Assembly: GCF_030409845.1 (NCBI RefSeq)
Contig: NZ_JAUFQQ010000005.1
Span: forward strand, 2,274,296 to 2,338,295
Reading direction: 5' to 3'
Source: Flavobacterium branchiarum
GTDB lineage: Bacteria; Bacteroidota; Bacteroidia; Flavobacteriales; Flavobacteriaceae
Length of the DNA stretch: 64,000 nucleotides
Positions 17,309-28,600 of this stretch are shown here, in pieces (within the stretch, counting starts at the first letter, position 1; every line of letters starts with the position of its first letter). Below the pieces are notes generated by a model that was not told where the DNA came from, made no database searches, and saw only the letters and a program-made list of their open reading frames with translations. The position numbers and the translations under genes were made by a program.

Positions 17309-17833
17309 TTAAAGATACATTTCAACTAAGCCTACAGGTAAATTCATGATAACTTTTTTGTTGTCACGATCTATTTTTACCAAGAAATGATCAATCATTG
17401 GGATTAACATTTCTACTTCGCCATTAATAACTTCAAAAAGAGGTTGTGCAGTAGTGTCGTTTACAGAAGCTATTTTTCCGAAAATACCTAAACGTTGGTC
17501 TTCTATTTCAAATCCAATAACTTCATGGAAATAAAATTTGTTACCAGTAAGTTTTGGTAACATGCTAAGAGGTAGGTAGATTGCGTTACCCATAATGGCA
17601 TCGGCATCTTCCTCAGTAGTCATATCTTCAAAACGAATTCTTAAGAAATCGTTTTTATGTAATGAGCTGGTTTCAATAAAAAAAGGAACCAAGTGTTTGT
17701 CGCATTCGACAAACACTGATTCCAAGTTTTCGTATAACTCAGGTTCGTCCGTGTCTAAATAAGCCAAGACTTCACCTTTGAAACTAAATTTTTTAGCGAT
17801 TTTACCTAAATAAAAACATTCTTCTTTACGCAT
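17309..17833 (-). CDS. rimM: 16S rRNA processing/ribosome maturation factor RimM
   Basis: This 174-residue protein starts MRKEECFYLGKIAKKFSFKGEV, the N-terminal beta-barrel signature of RimM, and ends with a PRC-barrel (EMLIPMIDHFLVKID). RimM binds ribosomal protein S19 and assists 30S head assembly. It lies 15 bp downstream of rpsP, the classic gene order. Confidence 0.95.
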   Translation of the reverse strand: MRKEECFYLGKIAKKFSFKGEVLAYLDTDEPELYENLESVFVECDKHLVPFFIETSSLHKNDFLRIRFEDMTTEEDADAIMGNAIYLPLSMLPKLTGNKFYFHEVIGFEIEDQRLGIFGKIASVNDTTAQPLFEVINGEVEMLIPMIDHFLVKIDRDNKKVIMNLPVGLVEMYL

Positions 17834-17848
17834 TCCCGCTAATTATAA

Positions 17849-18391
17849 TTATGCTTCAGTTGTTTCGTTATTTTCTTCAGCAGCAGGAGCTTCTTCAGCA
17901 ACTTCTTCTGCAGGTGTAGCAGCAGCTATAGCGTCAGCTTCAGCTTTTGCAGCAGCAGCTAAACGTTTTGCGTTTACATCTTGTTCAGCTTTGAAAGCTT
18001 TAGCTTTAGCATCAGCTTGCGCTTTTGTTAAACCGTCTTTCTTAGCATCAACTTTTCCAGTTTTAGCTTCTAACCAAGTAGCTAATTTTGCATCAGCTTG
18101 TTCTTGAGTTAAAGCACCTTTGCGAATACCACCTTCTAGGTGATGTTTCAACAAAGCTCCTTTGTAAGAAAGAATTGCTTTAGCAGTATCAGTTGGTTGT
18201 GCACCGTTGTTTAACCATTTAACTGCACTATCAAGGTTTAAGTCGATAGTTGCTGGGTTTGTGTTTGGATTGTAAGTACCGATTTTCTCTAAGTATTTAC
18301 CATCTCTTTTTGCGCGTGCATCTGCAGCTACAACCCAGTAAAAAGGTTTTCCTTTTTTACCGTGTCTTTGTAATCTAATTTTTACTGACAT
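17849..18391 (-). CDS. rpsP: 30S ribosomal protein S16
   Basis: The N-terminal 80 residues (VKIRLQRHGKKGKPFYWVV, then LEKIGTYNPN) are the conserved S16 fold. The next 100 residues form an Ala/Glu/Lys-rich tail with AEAxA-like repetition, an extension seen in Bacteroidota S16 proteins. S16 is an early-binding protein of the 30S body. It is first in the rpsP-rimM-trmN6 cluster. Confidence 0.96.
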   Translation of the reverse strand: MSVKIRLQRHGKKGKPFYWVVAADARAKRDGKYLEKIGTYNPNTNPATIDLNLDSAVKWLNNGAQPTDTAKAILSYKGALLKHHLEGGIRKGALTQEQADAKLATWLEAKTGKVDAKKDGLTKAQADAKAKAFKAEQDVNAKRLAAAAKAEADAIAAATPAEEVAEEAPAAEENNETTEA

Positions 18392-18591
18392 AATCGTGTG
18401 ATTAAATTTTGAGGTACTCGACCTCTATTAATTAAGGGTGCAAAGATATAATTTAAATTCTGAATTACAATTTCTTATTTGTGATTAAATATTTAAGGGG
18501 CTATTCTCCATTATTTTATGCTTCTTTTAAGAGCGAATTCTGATGATTTTGTTTTTTTAATTGTTAATTTTGCCAAAATTTTAATAGAATT

Positions 18592-19080
18592 ATGAGAAAA
18601 TGGTTCTTTTTGTTGTCTATACTAGTGTTGTTGGTGTCTTGTGATAAAGAAGAGGTGGTGGTTAATAACCCTGCTTTTCAATCTTTAAATAATGAAGTTT
18701 TTTGGAGAGCTACGAGTTTTAGTGCTAATATTGATAGCGCTGGTAAGCTTACAGTGATAGGTAAGTTGGGTAATGACAGCGTTGTTTTACAAACTGCTCT
18801 TGCAAAAGTTCAAAGTTACGCTTTGGGTATTGATAATATTTCGACAGCCACCTATACAAGTACATTATTAAAAAAAGAAGTTTTGTATAAAACAGGAAAG
18901 GAATTAGGGGGAGGTCAGATAATTATTACTCAGTTTAATAAAGAAACGAGTACTGTTTCTGGAACCTTTACATTTGTAGCACCAAATGAAGGCGATATCA
19001 TGGCAGTTGAGAAATCGGTTCGTTTTAAAGAAGGTGTTTTTTATAAAGTGCCAGTTACATTATCTAATTCGACTGATTAG
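18592..19080 (+). CDS. Putative lipoprotein (DUF6252-like)
   Basis: This 162-residue protein has a signal peptide ending in the lipobox LVSC (Cys 17), followed by an acidic linker and a beta-rich domain with an FNKETSTVSGTF motif. The latter resembles the DUF6252 family of small Flavobacteria lipoproteins. Likely exported and lipid-anchored; function unknown. A TAATTTTG element at 18565-18572 lies in its upstream region. It is divergent from rpsP. Confidence 0.75.
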   Translation: MRKWFFLLSILVLLVSCDKEEVVVNNPAFQSLNNEVFWRATSFSANIDSAGKLTVIGKLGNDSVVLQTALAKVQSYALGIDNISTATYTSTLLKKEVLYKTGKELGGGQIIITQFNKETSTVSGTFTFVAPNEGDIMAVEKSVRFKEGVFYKVPVTLSNSTD

Positions 19081-19219
19081 AAAATTTTAAATGATATAAA
19101 AAAAAGTATTTGTGAGTCTTCTTACTTTTTTTATTGATAATAAAAACATAAATAAGCTAATTTATAGTAGATTAGAAAAAAATAAGATTACATTTGTTGC
19201 ATATTATAAAATAGTACAT

Positions 19220-19576
19220 ATGAATATTTTTGTTGGAAGCCTTCCATTCAGTATTGAGGAAGCAGATTTAAGAGAGTCTTTCGAGGCTTACGGAGCAGTT
19301 GATTCAGTTAAAATCATTACTGATAAATTTACTGGAAGAAGTAAAGGATTCGGTTTTGTTGAAATGACAAATGATGATGAGGCTCAAAAAGCGATTGACG
19401 AATTGAACGGAGCTACTGTTCAAGGACGTGCAATTGTTGTAAACAAATCTGAGCCAAAACCAGAAGGCGAAAGAAGAAGTTTTAATAACAACCGTGGTGG
19501 AGACAACCGTGGTGGTTATGGTGGAAACAACCGTGGTGGAGACAACCGTGGAGGTGGAAACAGAGGAGGATATTAA
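19220..19576 (+). CDS. RRM-domain RNA-binding protein with Gly-rich tail
   Basis: This 118-residue protein starts MNIFVGSLPFSIEEADL. It carries RNP2 (IFVGSL) and RNP1 (KGFGFVEM) motifs in one RRM domain (residues 1-80), followed by RGG-like repeats (NNRGGDNRGGYGG). Such proteins are abundant in Flavobacteria and bind RNA, probably as cold or stress chaperones. The frame is open upstream to 19112, but the RRM begins exactly at the ATG at 19220. Confidence 0.9.
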   Translation: MNIFVGSLPFSIEEADLRESFEAYGAVDSVKIITDKFTGRSKGFGFVEMTNDDEAQKAIDELNGATVQGRAIVVNKSEPKPEGERRSFNNNRGGDNRGGYGGNNRGGDNRGGGNRGGY

Positions 19577-19594
19577 TATTTTTTTCTAAGATAT

Positions 19595-19627
19595 AAAAAA
19601 AGGTGTCAATTTATTGACACCTTTTTT
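19595..19627 (+). terminator. Rho-independent terminator of the RRM gene
   Basis: AAGGTGTCAA/TTGACACCTT arms enclose a TTTA loop and are flanked by A- and T-runs, so it can also act on the minus strand. It follows the RRM stop and faces leuB. Confidence 0.85.
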
Positions 19628-19700
19628 GCGTTATAGAATTTTGTTTTAAGTCTTTATGTTTCAAGTTCCACGTTGTGAAACCTGAAACATAAAATAAACT

Positions 19701-20762
19701 TTATAGGTTTGCAACTAGCCAATCTCCAACTTCGCTGGTTTTGTACGCTTTGGTTCCTTTTGGGGCTAAATCTTCTGTAACAATTCCTTGTTCAAGTGAT
19801 TTATTAACAACTGCTCTAATTGCTTCTGCTTCGTCTTTTAGTCCAAAAGCATCTTCAAACATCATGGCTGCAGATAATACAGTAGCCAATGGATTAGCAA
19901 TATTTAATCCTGTTGCTTGTGGGTAAGAACCATGAATTGGCTCGTACAATGAAGTATGTTCACCAACAGATGCAGAGGGCATTAATCCCATTGAACCTGA
20001 AATTACAGATGCTTCATCAGTTAAGATATCTCCAAATAAGTTTTCTGTAATTAATACATCATATGAGTTTGGCCATTGTACTAATCGCATTGCAACAGCA
20101 TCTACAAATTCATAAGAAACAGTAACCTCTGGATAATCTTTTTCCATTGCTTGTACCGTTTCTCTCCATAAACGAGATGTTTCTAATACGTTTGCTTTAT
20201 CTACGCAACATAATTTTTTACTACGTGTCATTGCTAGTTCAAAGCCTTTTTTAGCCAAACGTTGTACTTCGGCTCTGGTGTAAACACAATTGTCAAAAGC
20301 AGTTTCACCACCATCCTTTCTTCCTTTTTCTCCAAAGTAAATTCCGCCAGTTAATTCTCTTAAGAAAACCAGGTCAGTTCCTTCAATTCTTTCTCTTTTT
20401 AAAGGCGAATTGTCTATTAATGAAGGGAAAGTAAATGTTGGTCGAACATTAGCAAATAACCCTAGTTTTTTACGCATCAGCAATAAACCTTGCTCAGGTC
20501 TAACGGGAGCACTTGGATCATTATCATATTTTGGGTGACCAATTGCTCCAAATAAAACAGCATCTGCTTTCATGCAGATTTCGTGAGTTTCATCTGGATA
20601 AGGAATTCCAACAGCGTCAATTGCGCAAGCACCTGTAAGTGCTGGTGTCCATGTTATTTCGTGATTGAATTTTTTTGCAATAGCATCAGATAATTTTACA
20701 GCTTCATTAATTACTTCAGGACCAATTCCGTCTCCTGCTAAAAGGGCTATGTTAAATTTCAT
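19701..20762 (-). CDS. leuB: 3-isopropylmalate dehydrogenase
   Basis: This 353-residue protein has the start LLAGDGIGPEVI, the metal/substrate-binding region with FGDILTDEASVISGSMG and a C-terminal GSYPQATGLNIANP, all typical of LeuB. It oxidises and decarboxylates 3-isopropylmalate to 2-oxoisocaproate in leucine synthesis. It is the last gene of the leuC-leuD-leuA-leuB cluster. Confidence 0.96.
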   Translation of the reverse strand: MKFNIALLAGDGIGPEVINEAVKLSDAIAKKFNHEITWTPALTGACAIDAVGIPYPDETHEICMKADAVLFGAIGHPKYDNDPSAPVRPEQGLLLMRKKLGLFANVRPTFTFPSLIDNSPLKRERIEGTDLVFLRELTGGIYFGEKGRKDGGETAFDNCVYTRAEVQRLAKKGFELAMTRSKKLCCVDKANVLETSRLWRETVQAMEKDYPEVTVSYEFVDAVAMRLVQWPNSYDVLITENLFGDILTDEASVISGSMGLMPSASVGEHTSLYEPIHGSYPQATGLNIANPLATVLSAAMMFEDAFGLKDEAEAIRAVVNKSLEQGIVTEDLAPKGTKAYKTSEVGDWLVANL

Positions 20763-20876
20763 TATTTATTTTTATTTTTTAAGGTTCAAAGGTTTAGGGT
20801 TCAAAGGCACAAAGGTGTTGGATTGAAAGCTTTTTAGTCTTTTTTTCTCTGGAACTTTGTGCCTTTGTCGCTATAT

Positions 20877-22397
20877 TTAAGTAGTTACATTCAGCATTTT
20901 TTGAGTGGCAATAATAGCGGCAACTGTTTGATCAGAATCCAATCCTCTTGTTTTAAATTCTTTTCCGTTATTAATCCAAGTAATAATAGTTTCGCATAAT
21001 GCATCAGAACTACTTCCTGGTGGGATTCGAACGGCATAATCAATTAGTTTTGGCAAAGTCAATTTTTTGCTTTTATAGATTTTCGTCAAGGCATTCATAA
21101 AGGCATCAAATTGGCCATCACCTTGTGCACTTTCTTCTATGAGTTCACCATCTAAATTTAGAGATAAAGTTGTTGATGGTCGCATTCCTTTAGAATGAAC
21201 AAGCATATAAGAGTCAATGGTGATTTTATCCTGATAGGTGTGACTGTTTAAAACGTCAGAAATGATGTATGGTAAATCTTCTTTAGTAACAGTTTCTTTT
21301 TTGTCACCTAATTCAATAATACGTTGGGTAACCAATTTTAAATCTTGTTGATTTAGTTTTAATCCTAATTCCTGAAGATTTTTTTCGATATTAGCTTTTC
21401 CAGAAGTTTTTCCGAGTGCGTATTTACGTTTTCTTCCAAAGCGTTCTGGGAGTAAATCATTAAAATATAAATTGTTTTTATTGTCGCCATCAGCATGAAT
21501 TCCTGCAGTTTGAGTAAATACATTGTCTCCTACAATAGGCTTGTTAGCAGGGATTCTATATCCAGTAAATGTTTCAACTAGTTTACTTACAGAATATAAA
21601 GAGGTTTCTTTGATATTGATGAAGTAGTCTGGCATAAAATCATTTATAACGGCAACTGTACTTTCAAGAGGAGCATTTCCGGCGCGTTCTCCCATTCCGT
21701 TTACCGTAACGTGAAGACCGCATATTCCTCCTTTTATGGCTTCCATTACGTTGGCAACGCTTAAATCGTAGTCATTGTGCGCATGAAAATCAAAATGAAT
21801 ATGAGGATATTTAGTTGTAATTTTTGAAATAAAATCAAAAGCTTCTGATGGAATCAATACGCCAAGTGTATCCGGAAGCAAGATTCTTTGTACAGGTTGT
21901 TGTGTTAGAAAATCTAAATACTGAAATACATATTCAGGAGAATTACGCATTCCGTTGCTCCAGTCTTCTAAGTAAACATTAGTTTCAATATTGTTTTCTT
22001 TTGCGAGTGCAATAGTTTCTGCGATCTCGGAAAAATGCTGTTCAGGTGTTTTTTTTAATTGATGCGTCAGGTGATTTAAAGAACCTTTAGTTAGTAAGTT
22101 CTGAACTTTAGCTCCTGATTTTTTCATCCATTCAATAGAAAGTCCGCCATCAACAAAAGTCAAAACTTCGATTCTGTTAGTGTATCCTTTTTCTTCTGCC
22201 CAAGACATAATGCCTTTTACGCCTTGAAATTCGCCTTCGCTCACACGTGCCGAAGCAATTTCTATTCGATCAATGTTTAATTCTTCTAACAGTAATTGTG
22301 CAATGGTTAATTTTTCTGCAGCAGAAAAAGACACTCCTGATGTTTGTTCGCCATCACGAAGTGTCGTATCCATTATTTCAATTTTTCTTTTTTTCAT
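20877..22397 (-). CDS. leuA: 2-isopropylmalate synthase family protein (LeuA-like)
   Basis: This 506-residue protein has the DTTLRDGEQTSGVSF catalytic loop, a TIM barrel with DFHAHNDYDLS metal ligands, and a C-terminal LeuA allosteric domain (from about 380). It condenses acetyl-CoA with a 2-oxoacid. The context (leuC, leuD, leuB) points to 2-isopropylmalate synthesis. The DGEQTSG variant and N-terminal RIEIASARVSEGE also occur in the citramalate-synthase-like subfamily, so substrate choice is not certain. Confidence 0.85.
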   Translation of the reverse strand: MKKRKIEIMDTTLRDGEQTSGVSFSAAEKLTIAQLLLEELNIDRIEIASARVSEGEFQGVKGIMSWAEEKGYTNRIEVLTFVDGGLSIEWMKKSGAKVQNLLTKGSLNHLTHQLKKTPEQHFSEIAETIALAKENNIETNVYLEDWSNGMRNSPEYVFQYLDFLTQQPVQRILLPDTLGVLIPSEAFDFISKITTKYPHIHFDFHAHNDYDLSVANVMEAIKGGICGLHVTVNGMGERAGNAPLESTVAVINDFMPDYFINIKETSLYSVSKLVETFTGYRIPANKPIVGDNVFTQTAGIHADGDNKNNLYFNDLLPERFGRKRKYALGKTSGKANIEKNLQELGLKLNQQDLKLVTQRIIELGDKKETVTKEDLPYIISDVLNSHTYQDKITIDSYMLVHSKGMRPSTTLSLNLDGELIEESAQGDGQFDAFMNALTKIYKSKKLTLPKLIDYAVRIPPGSSSDALCETIITWINNGKEFKTRGLDSDQTVAAIIATQKMLNVTT

Positions 22398-22527
22398 TAT
22401 AAACTGGGTGCTAATACGGATTTCTTTGTTTGAAGTCGTATAAGTGGTTTGAAATAAAAATCATAAAAGCAGTTACTAAACCCAGCACTAAAGCGGAAGT
22501 CTATGTAACTGCTTTTTATTTGTAGTA

Positions 22528-23124
22528 TTAATAAGGAAGTTTATCGGCAAAAGTCACGATATCTCCTTTAATGTTTTGCAAGTAATCAATGTCATCAAAG
22601 CCATTAATCATATTGTTTTTTTTGTATCCATTGATGTCAAAAGATTCTTTTTGTCCAGTAGTCAATAAAGTAATCGTTTGTTCAGGTAAGTTAATTTCTA
22701 ATTCGGTTTTAGGGTCAGCTTCAATTGCTTTAAAGATAGTATCAGCAAATTCAGGGCTAACCTGTACTGGTAATACTCCAATGTTTAAGCAGTTTCCTTT
22801 AAAGATATCAGCAAAGAAACTAGAAACTACAGCGCGAAACCCATAATCGTAAACTGACCAAGCTGCGTGTTCTCTTGATGATCCTGAGCCAAAGTTTTTT
22901 CCTCCAACAAGAATTTTTCCTGAGTAAGTAGCATTGTTTAAAACGAAATCTGTTTTTGGAGAATCATCTCCGTTGTATCTCCAGTCTCTAAAAAGATTGT
23001 CTCCAAAACCTTCGCGTTTTGTAGCTTTTAAGAAACGTGCAGGAATGATTTGATCGGTATCTACGTTTTCAATTGGCAGTGGCACTGCACTGCTGGTAAG
23101 TATATTAAATTTATCGTATGCCAT
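22528..23124 (-). CDS. leuD: 3-isopropylmalate dehydratase small subunit
   Basis: This 198-residue protein contains NVDTDQIIPARFLK and the GGKNFGSGSSREHAAW swivel-domain motif of LeuD. With LeuC it isomerises 2- to 3-isopropylmalate. The gap to leuC holds T-rich repeated ATTTTTAGATTT units. Confidence 0.96.
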   Translation of the reverse strand: MAYDKFNILTSSAVPLPIENVDTDQIIPARFLKATKREGFGDNLFRDWRYNGDDSPKTDFVLNNATYSGKILVGGKNFGSGSSREHAAWSVYDYGFRAVVSSFFADIFKGNCLNIGVLPVQVSPEFADTIFKAIEADPKTELEINLPEQTITLLTTGQKESFDINGYKKNNMINGFDDIDYLQNIKGDIVTFADKLPY

Positions 23125-23211
23125 TATTTTAGATTTTTAGATTTTTTAGATTTTTAGCTTTTCTATTAAAAAGAAGTTGTCTTAAAATTTAAAAAATGTT
23201 TTGTTGTTGGA

Positions 23212-24606
23212 TTAAAAAAGCTCTCTAGGATCTGTTAGTTTACCTGTAACGGCAGCAGCAGCAGCCATAATCGGGCTTGCCAAAAGCGTTCTTGATCCAG
23301 GGCCTTGGCGACCTTCAAAGTTTCTATTAGATGTACTTACTGCATATTTTCCAGCAGGAACTTTATCATCGTTCATTGCTAAACATGCTGAACAACCTGG
23401 CTGACGTAATACAAAACCAGCTTCGGTTAAAATATCTAAAAGACCTTCTTCTTTAATTTGTGCTTCAACAACATGAGAACCTGGAACTAACCAAGCGGTT
23501 ACATTGTCAGCTTTTTTGCGTCCTTTTACAATTTCAGTAAAGGCTCTAAAGTCTTCAATTCGACCATTAGTACAACTTCCTAAGAAAACAAAGTCAATTG
23601 GTTTTCCAATCATTACGTCATTTTCATGAAAGCCCATATAGGCTAAAGATTTTTTATAAGTTTCCTCACCACCTTCAACTTGATTGGCATTCGGAATATT
23701 TTTAGAAATACCAATCCCCATTCCAGGATTAGTACCATAAGTAATCATTGGTTCAATGTCCGATGCTTTGATGTTTAGTTCTGCATCAAAAACAGCATCA
23801 GCATCCGTTTTTAGAGTTTTCCAGTATTCAACAGCTTTTGTCCAAGCTTCCCCTTTTGGTGCGTAAAGCCTTCCTTCAAGAAAATCAAAAGTTTTTTGGT
23901 CAGGAGCAATCATTCCTCCACGAGCACCCATTTCGATACTTAAATTACAAACAGTCATACGGCCTTCCATAGACATGTTTTCAAAAACATCTCCAGCATA
24001 TTCTACAAAATAGCCTGTACCTCCTGAGGTAGTTAATTGAGCAATAATATAAAGAGCAACATCTTTCGGACCAACGCCTTTACTTAATTCGCCATTTACA
24101 TTGATACGCATTTTCTTTGGCTTCGGTTGCATGATACATTGAGTAGATAAAACCATTTCAACCTCAGAAGTACCGATTCCGAAAGCAATAGCTCCGAAGG
24201 CACCGTGAGTAGAAGTGTGAGAATCTCCACAAACAATAGTTGCGCCTGGTAGTGTAATTCCGTTTTCAGGACCTACAACGTGAACAATTCCGTTTTTTTG
24301 GTGACCTAGTCCCCAGTGAGAAATTCCATATTCAGCTGCATTATCTTCAAGTGCTTTTAACTGATTGGCAGATAAAGCATCTTGTACAGGTAGATGTTGA
24401 TTTATAGTTGGCGTGTTATGATCGGCAGTTGCAAAAGTGCGTTCTGGGTATAAAACCGAGATGCCTCTGGATTTTAATCCTAAAAAAGCAACAGGACTTG
24501 TAACTTCATGAATGAAATGACGGTCAATGAAAAACACATCTGGTCCATCTTCAATTTTGCGCACTACGTGCGAATCCCATACTTTGTCGAATAATGTAGT
24601 ACTCAT
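23212..24606 (-). CDS. leuC: 3-isopropylmalate dehydratase large subunit
   Basis: This 464-residue aconitase-family protein has the [4Fe-4S] cysteines in [11 protein letters not shown] and [10 protein letters not shown], plus substrate-binding [15 protein letters not shown]. It is first in the leuC-leuD-leuA-leuB cluster, so the operon promoter should lie in the intergenic DNA just upstream (after 24606 on the plus strand). Confidence 0.97.
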   Translation of the reverse strand: MSTTLFDKVWDSHVVRKIEDGPDVFFIDRHFIHEVTSPVAFLGLKSRGISVLYPERTFATADHNTPTINQHLPVQDALSANQLKALEDNAAEYGISHWGLGHQKNGIVHVVGPENGITLPGATIVCGDSHTSTHGAFGAIAFGIGTSEVEMVLSTQCIMQPKPKKMRINVNGELSKGVGPKDVALYIIAQLTTSGGTGYFVEYAGDVFENMSMEGRMTVCNLSIEMGARGGMIAPDQKTFDFLEGRLYAPKGEAWTKAVEYWKTLKTDADAVFDAELNIKASDIEPMITYGTNPGMGIGISKNIPNANQVEGGEETYKKSLAYMGFHENDVMIGKPIDFVFLGSCTNGRIEDFRAFTEIVKGRKKADNVTAWLVPGSHVVEAQIKEEGLLDILTEAGFVLRQPGCSACLAMNDDKVPAGKYAVSTSNRNFEGRQGPGSRTLLASPIMAAAAAVTGKLTDPRELF

Positions 24607-25156
24607 TTTTAACTATTTTTTAATTGTAATTTCCATGTAATTATAAGAGGATAACAAAATTAGAAAAAGAAACAAGTGCAAAAATTGGCATATTTGATTA
24701 TATACGATACCCAAACCGTTTTACTCATTGCTAGCCAATTAGTTTTGTTGTTTTTTGGTTTTGTACTGGTGTTTTATACTCTTGTTTTGTTTACTTTTTT
24801 AATCGAAAAATTTCTAATAGTTTTTGATATTTATAAATTAGTGATTTTAGTCTATTTTGTTGGTTTTAAGGTGTTTTGTGGATTAATGACAAGATGGAAT
24901 TGTAATAATTATAAGTTTATTTTTCGTTTTCAACTACTGATAAGTTGTCTTTTTAGAATGAATAAACGGAGGTTTTTATGGGTGTATTTCTTGTTCAAAT
25001 ACTACGGCATCCAAAAGAAAAAAAATCTTTTTTTTAGAATGAAAATTGAAGATAATGTTGTTGTAAAATACAAAATGACTGGTTATGACAACTACCTGAC
25101 ATTTGCTTTATGAATAAGCTCTTAATTTTGAAGTTTCTAATAATAAAATAAAAATT
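24607..25156. other. Divergent intergenic region between leuC and the DUF417 gene
   Basis: This AT-rich 550-bp stretch has no convincing gene. A 145-codon plus-strand frame (24676-25113) is present but has an implausible Phe/Leu/Lys composition. The leu operon promoter should be here; I see no clear leader peptide or T-box. Confidence 0.5.
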
Positions 25157-25576
25157 ATGAATTTGAATCAGATCGCTTACAGAATTGGTGTTTTTGGAAC
25201 TGTTATTATTTTACTTTGGGTGGGGCTTTTTAAGTTTACTGCTGTGGAGGCAGATGCAATAAAAGGCCTAGTCGAAAATCATTTTGCTATGGGTTGGATG
25301 TATAAAGTAATGTCCGTTCAGCAGGTTTCGAATATAATAGGAGTTTTTGAGGTTGTTACAGGAATAGGATTGGCGTTGTCATTTTTTAATAAAAAGATTG
25401 CGATGTATTCGGCTTTGGCATCAATGGTTATTTTTGTTACCACATTAAGTTTTTTATTTACGACTCCAGGAGTTTTTAAGTTAGTCGATAATTTTCCTGT
25501 TACCGATTTCTTTATTCTTAAGGATATTCCATATTTGGCTATTTCCTTACTAGTTTATGTTAAAAGTAAAGAATAA
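25157..25576 (+). CDS. DUF417 (YkgB/RclC-like) membrane protein
   Basis: This 139-residue protein has four predicted transmembrane helices and the DUF417 signature LLWVGLFKFTAVEADAIK near the N-terminus. Members such as RclC are inner-membrane proteins linked to oxidative or hypochlorite stress. It is monocistronic here; the specific role is unknown. Confidence 0.8.
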   Translation: MNLNQIAYRIGVFGTVIILLWVGLFKFTAVEADAIKGLVENHFAMGWMYKVMSVQQVSNIIGVFEVVTGIGLALSFFNKKIAMYSALASMVIFVTTLSFLFTTPGVFKLVDNFPVTDFFILKDIPYLAISLLVYVKSKE

Positions 25577-25687
25577 AAAATCTTCTGGAATAAGATGTAA
25601 TATCCGTTTTTCTTTCTCTAAAAAAAGACTAAATTTGAAGTTCAATTTTTGTAATTTTATAAAATTGCAATCACTTCATTTACAATT

Positions 25688-28600
25688 ATGTACTTAATAT
25701 TCGATACTGAAACTACTGGACTTCCTAAGCGATGGGATGCGCCTATTACTGATTCTAATAACTGGCCTCGCTGTATACAAATCGCATGGCAGTTGCATGA
25801 CGAGATGGGAACGCTTATTGAACATCAGGATTATTTGGTTAAACCAGACGGATTTAATATTCCGTATGATGCAGAACGTATTCACGGGATTTCGACAGAA
25901 TTGGCTGAAGCCGATGGAATTTCATTGCAAGAAGTTTTAGAGAAATTTAATATTGCTTTAAGCAAAACTAAATTTATTGTAGGTCAAAATTTAGGTTTTG
26001 ATGTTAATATTATGGGGGCCGAATTTCACCGAATGAGTGTTGATTCGCCTATGAGTACCATGCCGGTTCTTGATACTTGTACGGAAGTGACTGCTTCATT
26101 ATTACAATTACCAGGAGGTCGTGGAGGAAGATTTAAATTACCTACGTTAACCGAATTACATAGTTATCTTTTTAATAAACCATTCTCAGAAGCGCACAAC
26201 GCAACTGCCGATGTTGAAGCAACGACACGTTGTTTTCTAGAGTTGATAAGAAGAGAGGTTTTTACTAAAGAAGAATTAGATGTTCAGAAGGATTATTTTG
26301 GAGAATTTCAAAATAAAAACCCGCAAGAGATCAAGCTTATTGGTCTAAAACATATTAATTTAAAAGCGGCTTCTGATAAAATCAGAGAGCAATTAAGAGC
26401 TTTAGAATCTGATGATAAACAAGAAACGGTTTCAGAATTAGATATTGAAGGTTTTAAAGCAGCAAAATATTCGCATTTACATAATCATACTCAGTTTTCT
26501 GTTCTCCAATCGACTATTGGAATTGGTAATATTGTTTCGGCTACAGCTAAAAATGGTATGCCAGCCGTTGCGATGACCGATACAGGAAATATGATGGGGG
26601 CTTTTCACTTTGTGAGTGCTGTTATGAATCATAATAAAGCAGCTTCTGGTAAAAATAAAGCTTTAGTTGAAAGTGGTGAAGAACCAACAGAAACAGAAAT
26701 AAAACCAATTGTGGGTTGCGAATTTAATGTTTGTGATAATCACTTGGATAAAAGTAAAAAAGACAATGGTAATCAAGTTGTCTTGTTAGCTAAAAATAAA
26801 AAAGGCTACCATAATTTGGCGAAAATGTCGTCGATAGCTTTTACGGATGGATTTTATTATGTTCCAAGAATTGACCGAAAAATTGTAGAGCAATACAAGG
26901 AAGATATCATGGTTTTGTCTGGGAATTTATACGGAGAGATTCCAAGTAAAATTCTGAATATTGGAGAACATCAAGCAGAAGAAGCTCTGATTTGGTGGAA
27001 AGAACAGTTTGGTGATGATTTCTATCTTGAAGTCATGCGTCATAATCAAGAAGATGAAAATCGTGTAAACAAAACGTTGATTGAGTTTGCTCGAAAACAT
27101 AATGTCAAGTTAATAGGTACTAATAACACCTATTATTTAAATAAAGAAGATGCCAATGCGCACGATATTTTGTTGTGTGTAAAGGATGGTGAAAAACAAG
27201 CTACGCCAATTGGTCGTGGTCGTGGGTATCGCTACGGATTACCAAATCAAGAGTATTATTACAAGTCGCAAGATGAGATGAAAAAGCTTTTTTCGGACTT
27301 GCCTGATGCGATTATTAATATTCAAGAAATTGTTGATAAGGTTGAGATTTACTCACTTTACCGTGATGTATTACTTCCTAAGTTTGATATTCCTGAAGAG
27401 TTTTTGGTGGTAGAAGATGAGGCTGATGGTGGCGTTCGTGGAGAAAATAAATACTTGCGACACCTAACCATGACAGGGGCAAAAAGGCGATATGGTGAAA
27501 TTACAGAATCCATTCAAGAACGTTTAGATTTTGAGTTGTTAACGATTTCGAATTCTGGATATCCGGGTTACTTTTTGATTTGTCAGGATTTCATCGCCGA
27601 AGCTAGAAATATGGATGTTTCGGTAGGGCCAGGTCGTGGATCTGCAGCGGGTTCAGCAGTAGCATATTGTTTAGGGATTACCAATATTGACCCGATTAAG
27701 TACGATTTGCTTTTTGAGCGTTTCCTTAATCCTGATCGTGTATCCATGCCCGATATTGATATCGATTTTGATGATGAAGGTCGTGGTCGAGTAATGGAAT
27801 ATGTAATTAATAAATATGGTAAAAATCAGGTTGCACAAATTATCACTTATGGTAAAATGGCGACTAAGTCGGCGATTCGTGATACGGCTCGTGTACTAGA
27901 TTTACCGTTGTTTGAAGCTGATAGAATTGCTAAACTGATTCCGGGAATGATGCCGTCAAAATGGAATTTGGCGCGTTTTATTTCAGAAAGCGAAGAAGAT
28001 GTTAAGAAAGCGCTTCGTTCGGATGAGTTCGATAATATAAAAGAATTAATTGCGATTGCCAATGAAGATGATTTGGCAGGAGAAACAATTCAACAAGCAA
28101 AAATCCTTGAAGGATCAATGCGAAATACCGGAATTCACGCCTGTGGGGTAATCATTACGCCATCGGATATTACGAATTTCGTTCCAGTTACAACGGCAAA
28201 AGATTCTGATTTATATGTAACACAGTTTGATAACTCGGTTGCAGAAAGTGCAGGATTACTTAAAATGGACTTCTTGGGTCTGAAGACCCTTACGTTGATA
28301 AAAGATACCGTAAAGCTGGTAAAATATAGAAATGGAGTTGATTTAAATCCTGATGAATTCCCGATTGACGATGAAGAAACGTATGCGCTTTTCCAAAGGG
28401 GAGAAACGGTTGGTATTTTTCAATATGAATCACCCGGAATGCAAAAATACATGAAGGATCTGAAGCCAACAGTTTTTGGAGATTTAATTGCGATGAATGC
28501 ATTATATCGTCCAGGACCTTTGGAGTATATTCCGTCTTTCGTTAGAAGAAAAAACGGAGAAGAGGAAATCAAATACGATTTAGATGCTTGTGAGGAATAC

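Noticed and set aside
24676..25113. 145-codon plus-strand frame between leuC and the DUF417 gene
   Set aside because: Composition is dominated by Phe, Leu, Lys and Tyr from AT-rich DNA, with no domain pattern; it looks like an open frame by chance.
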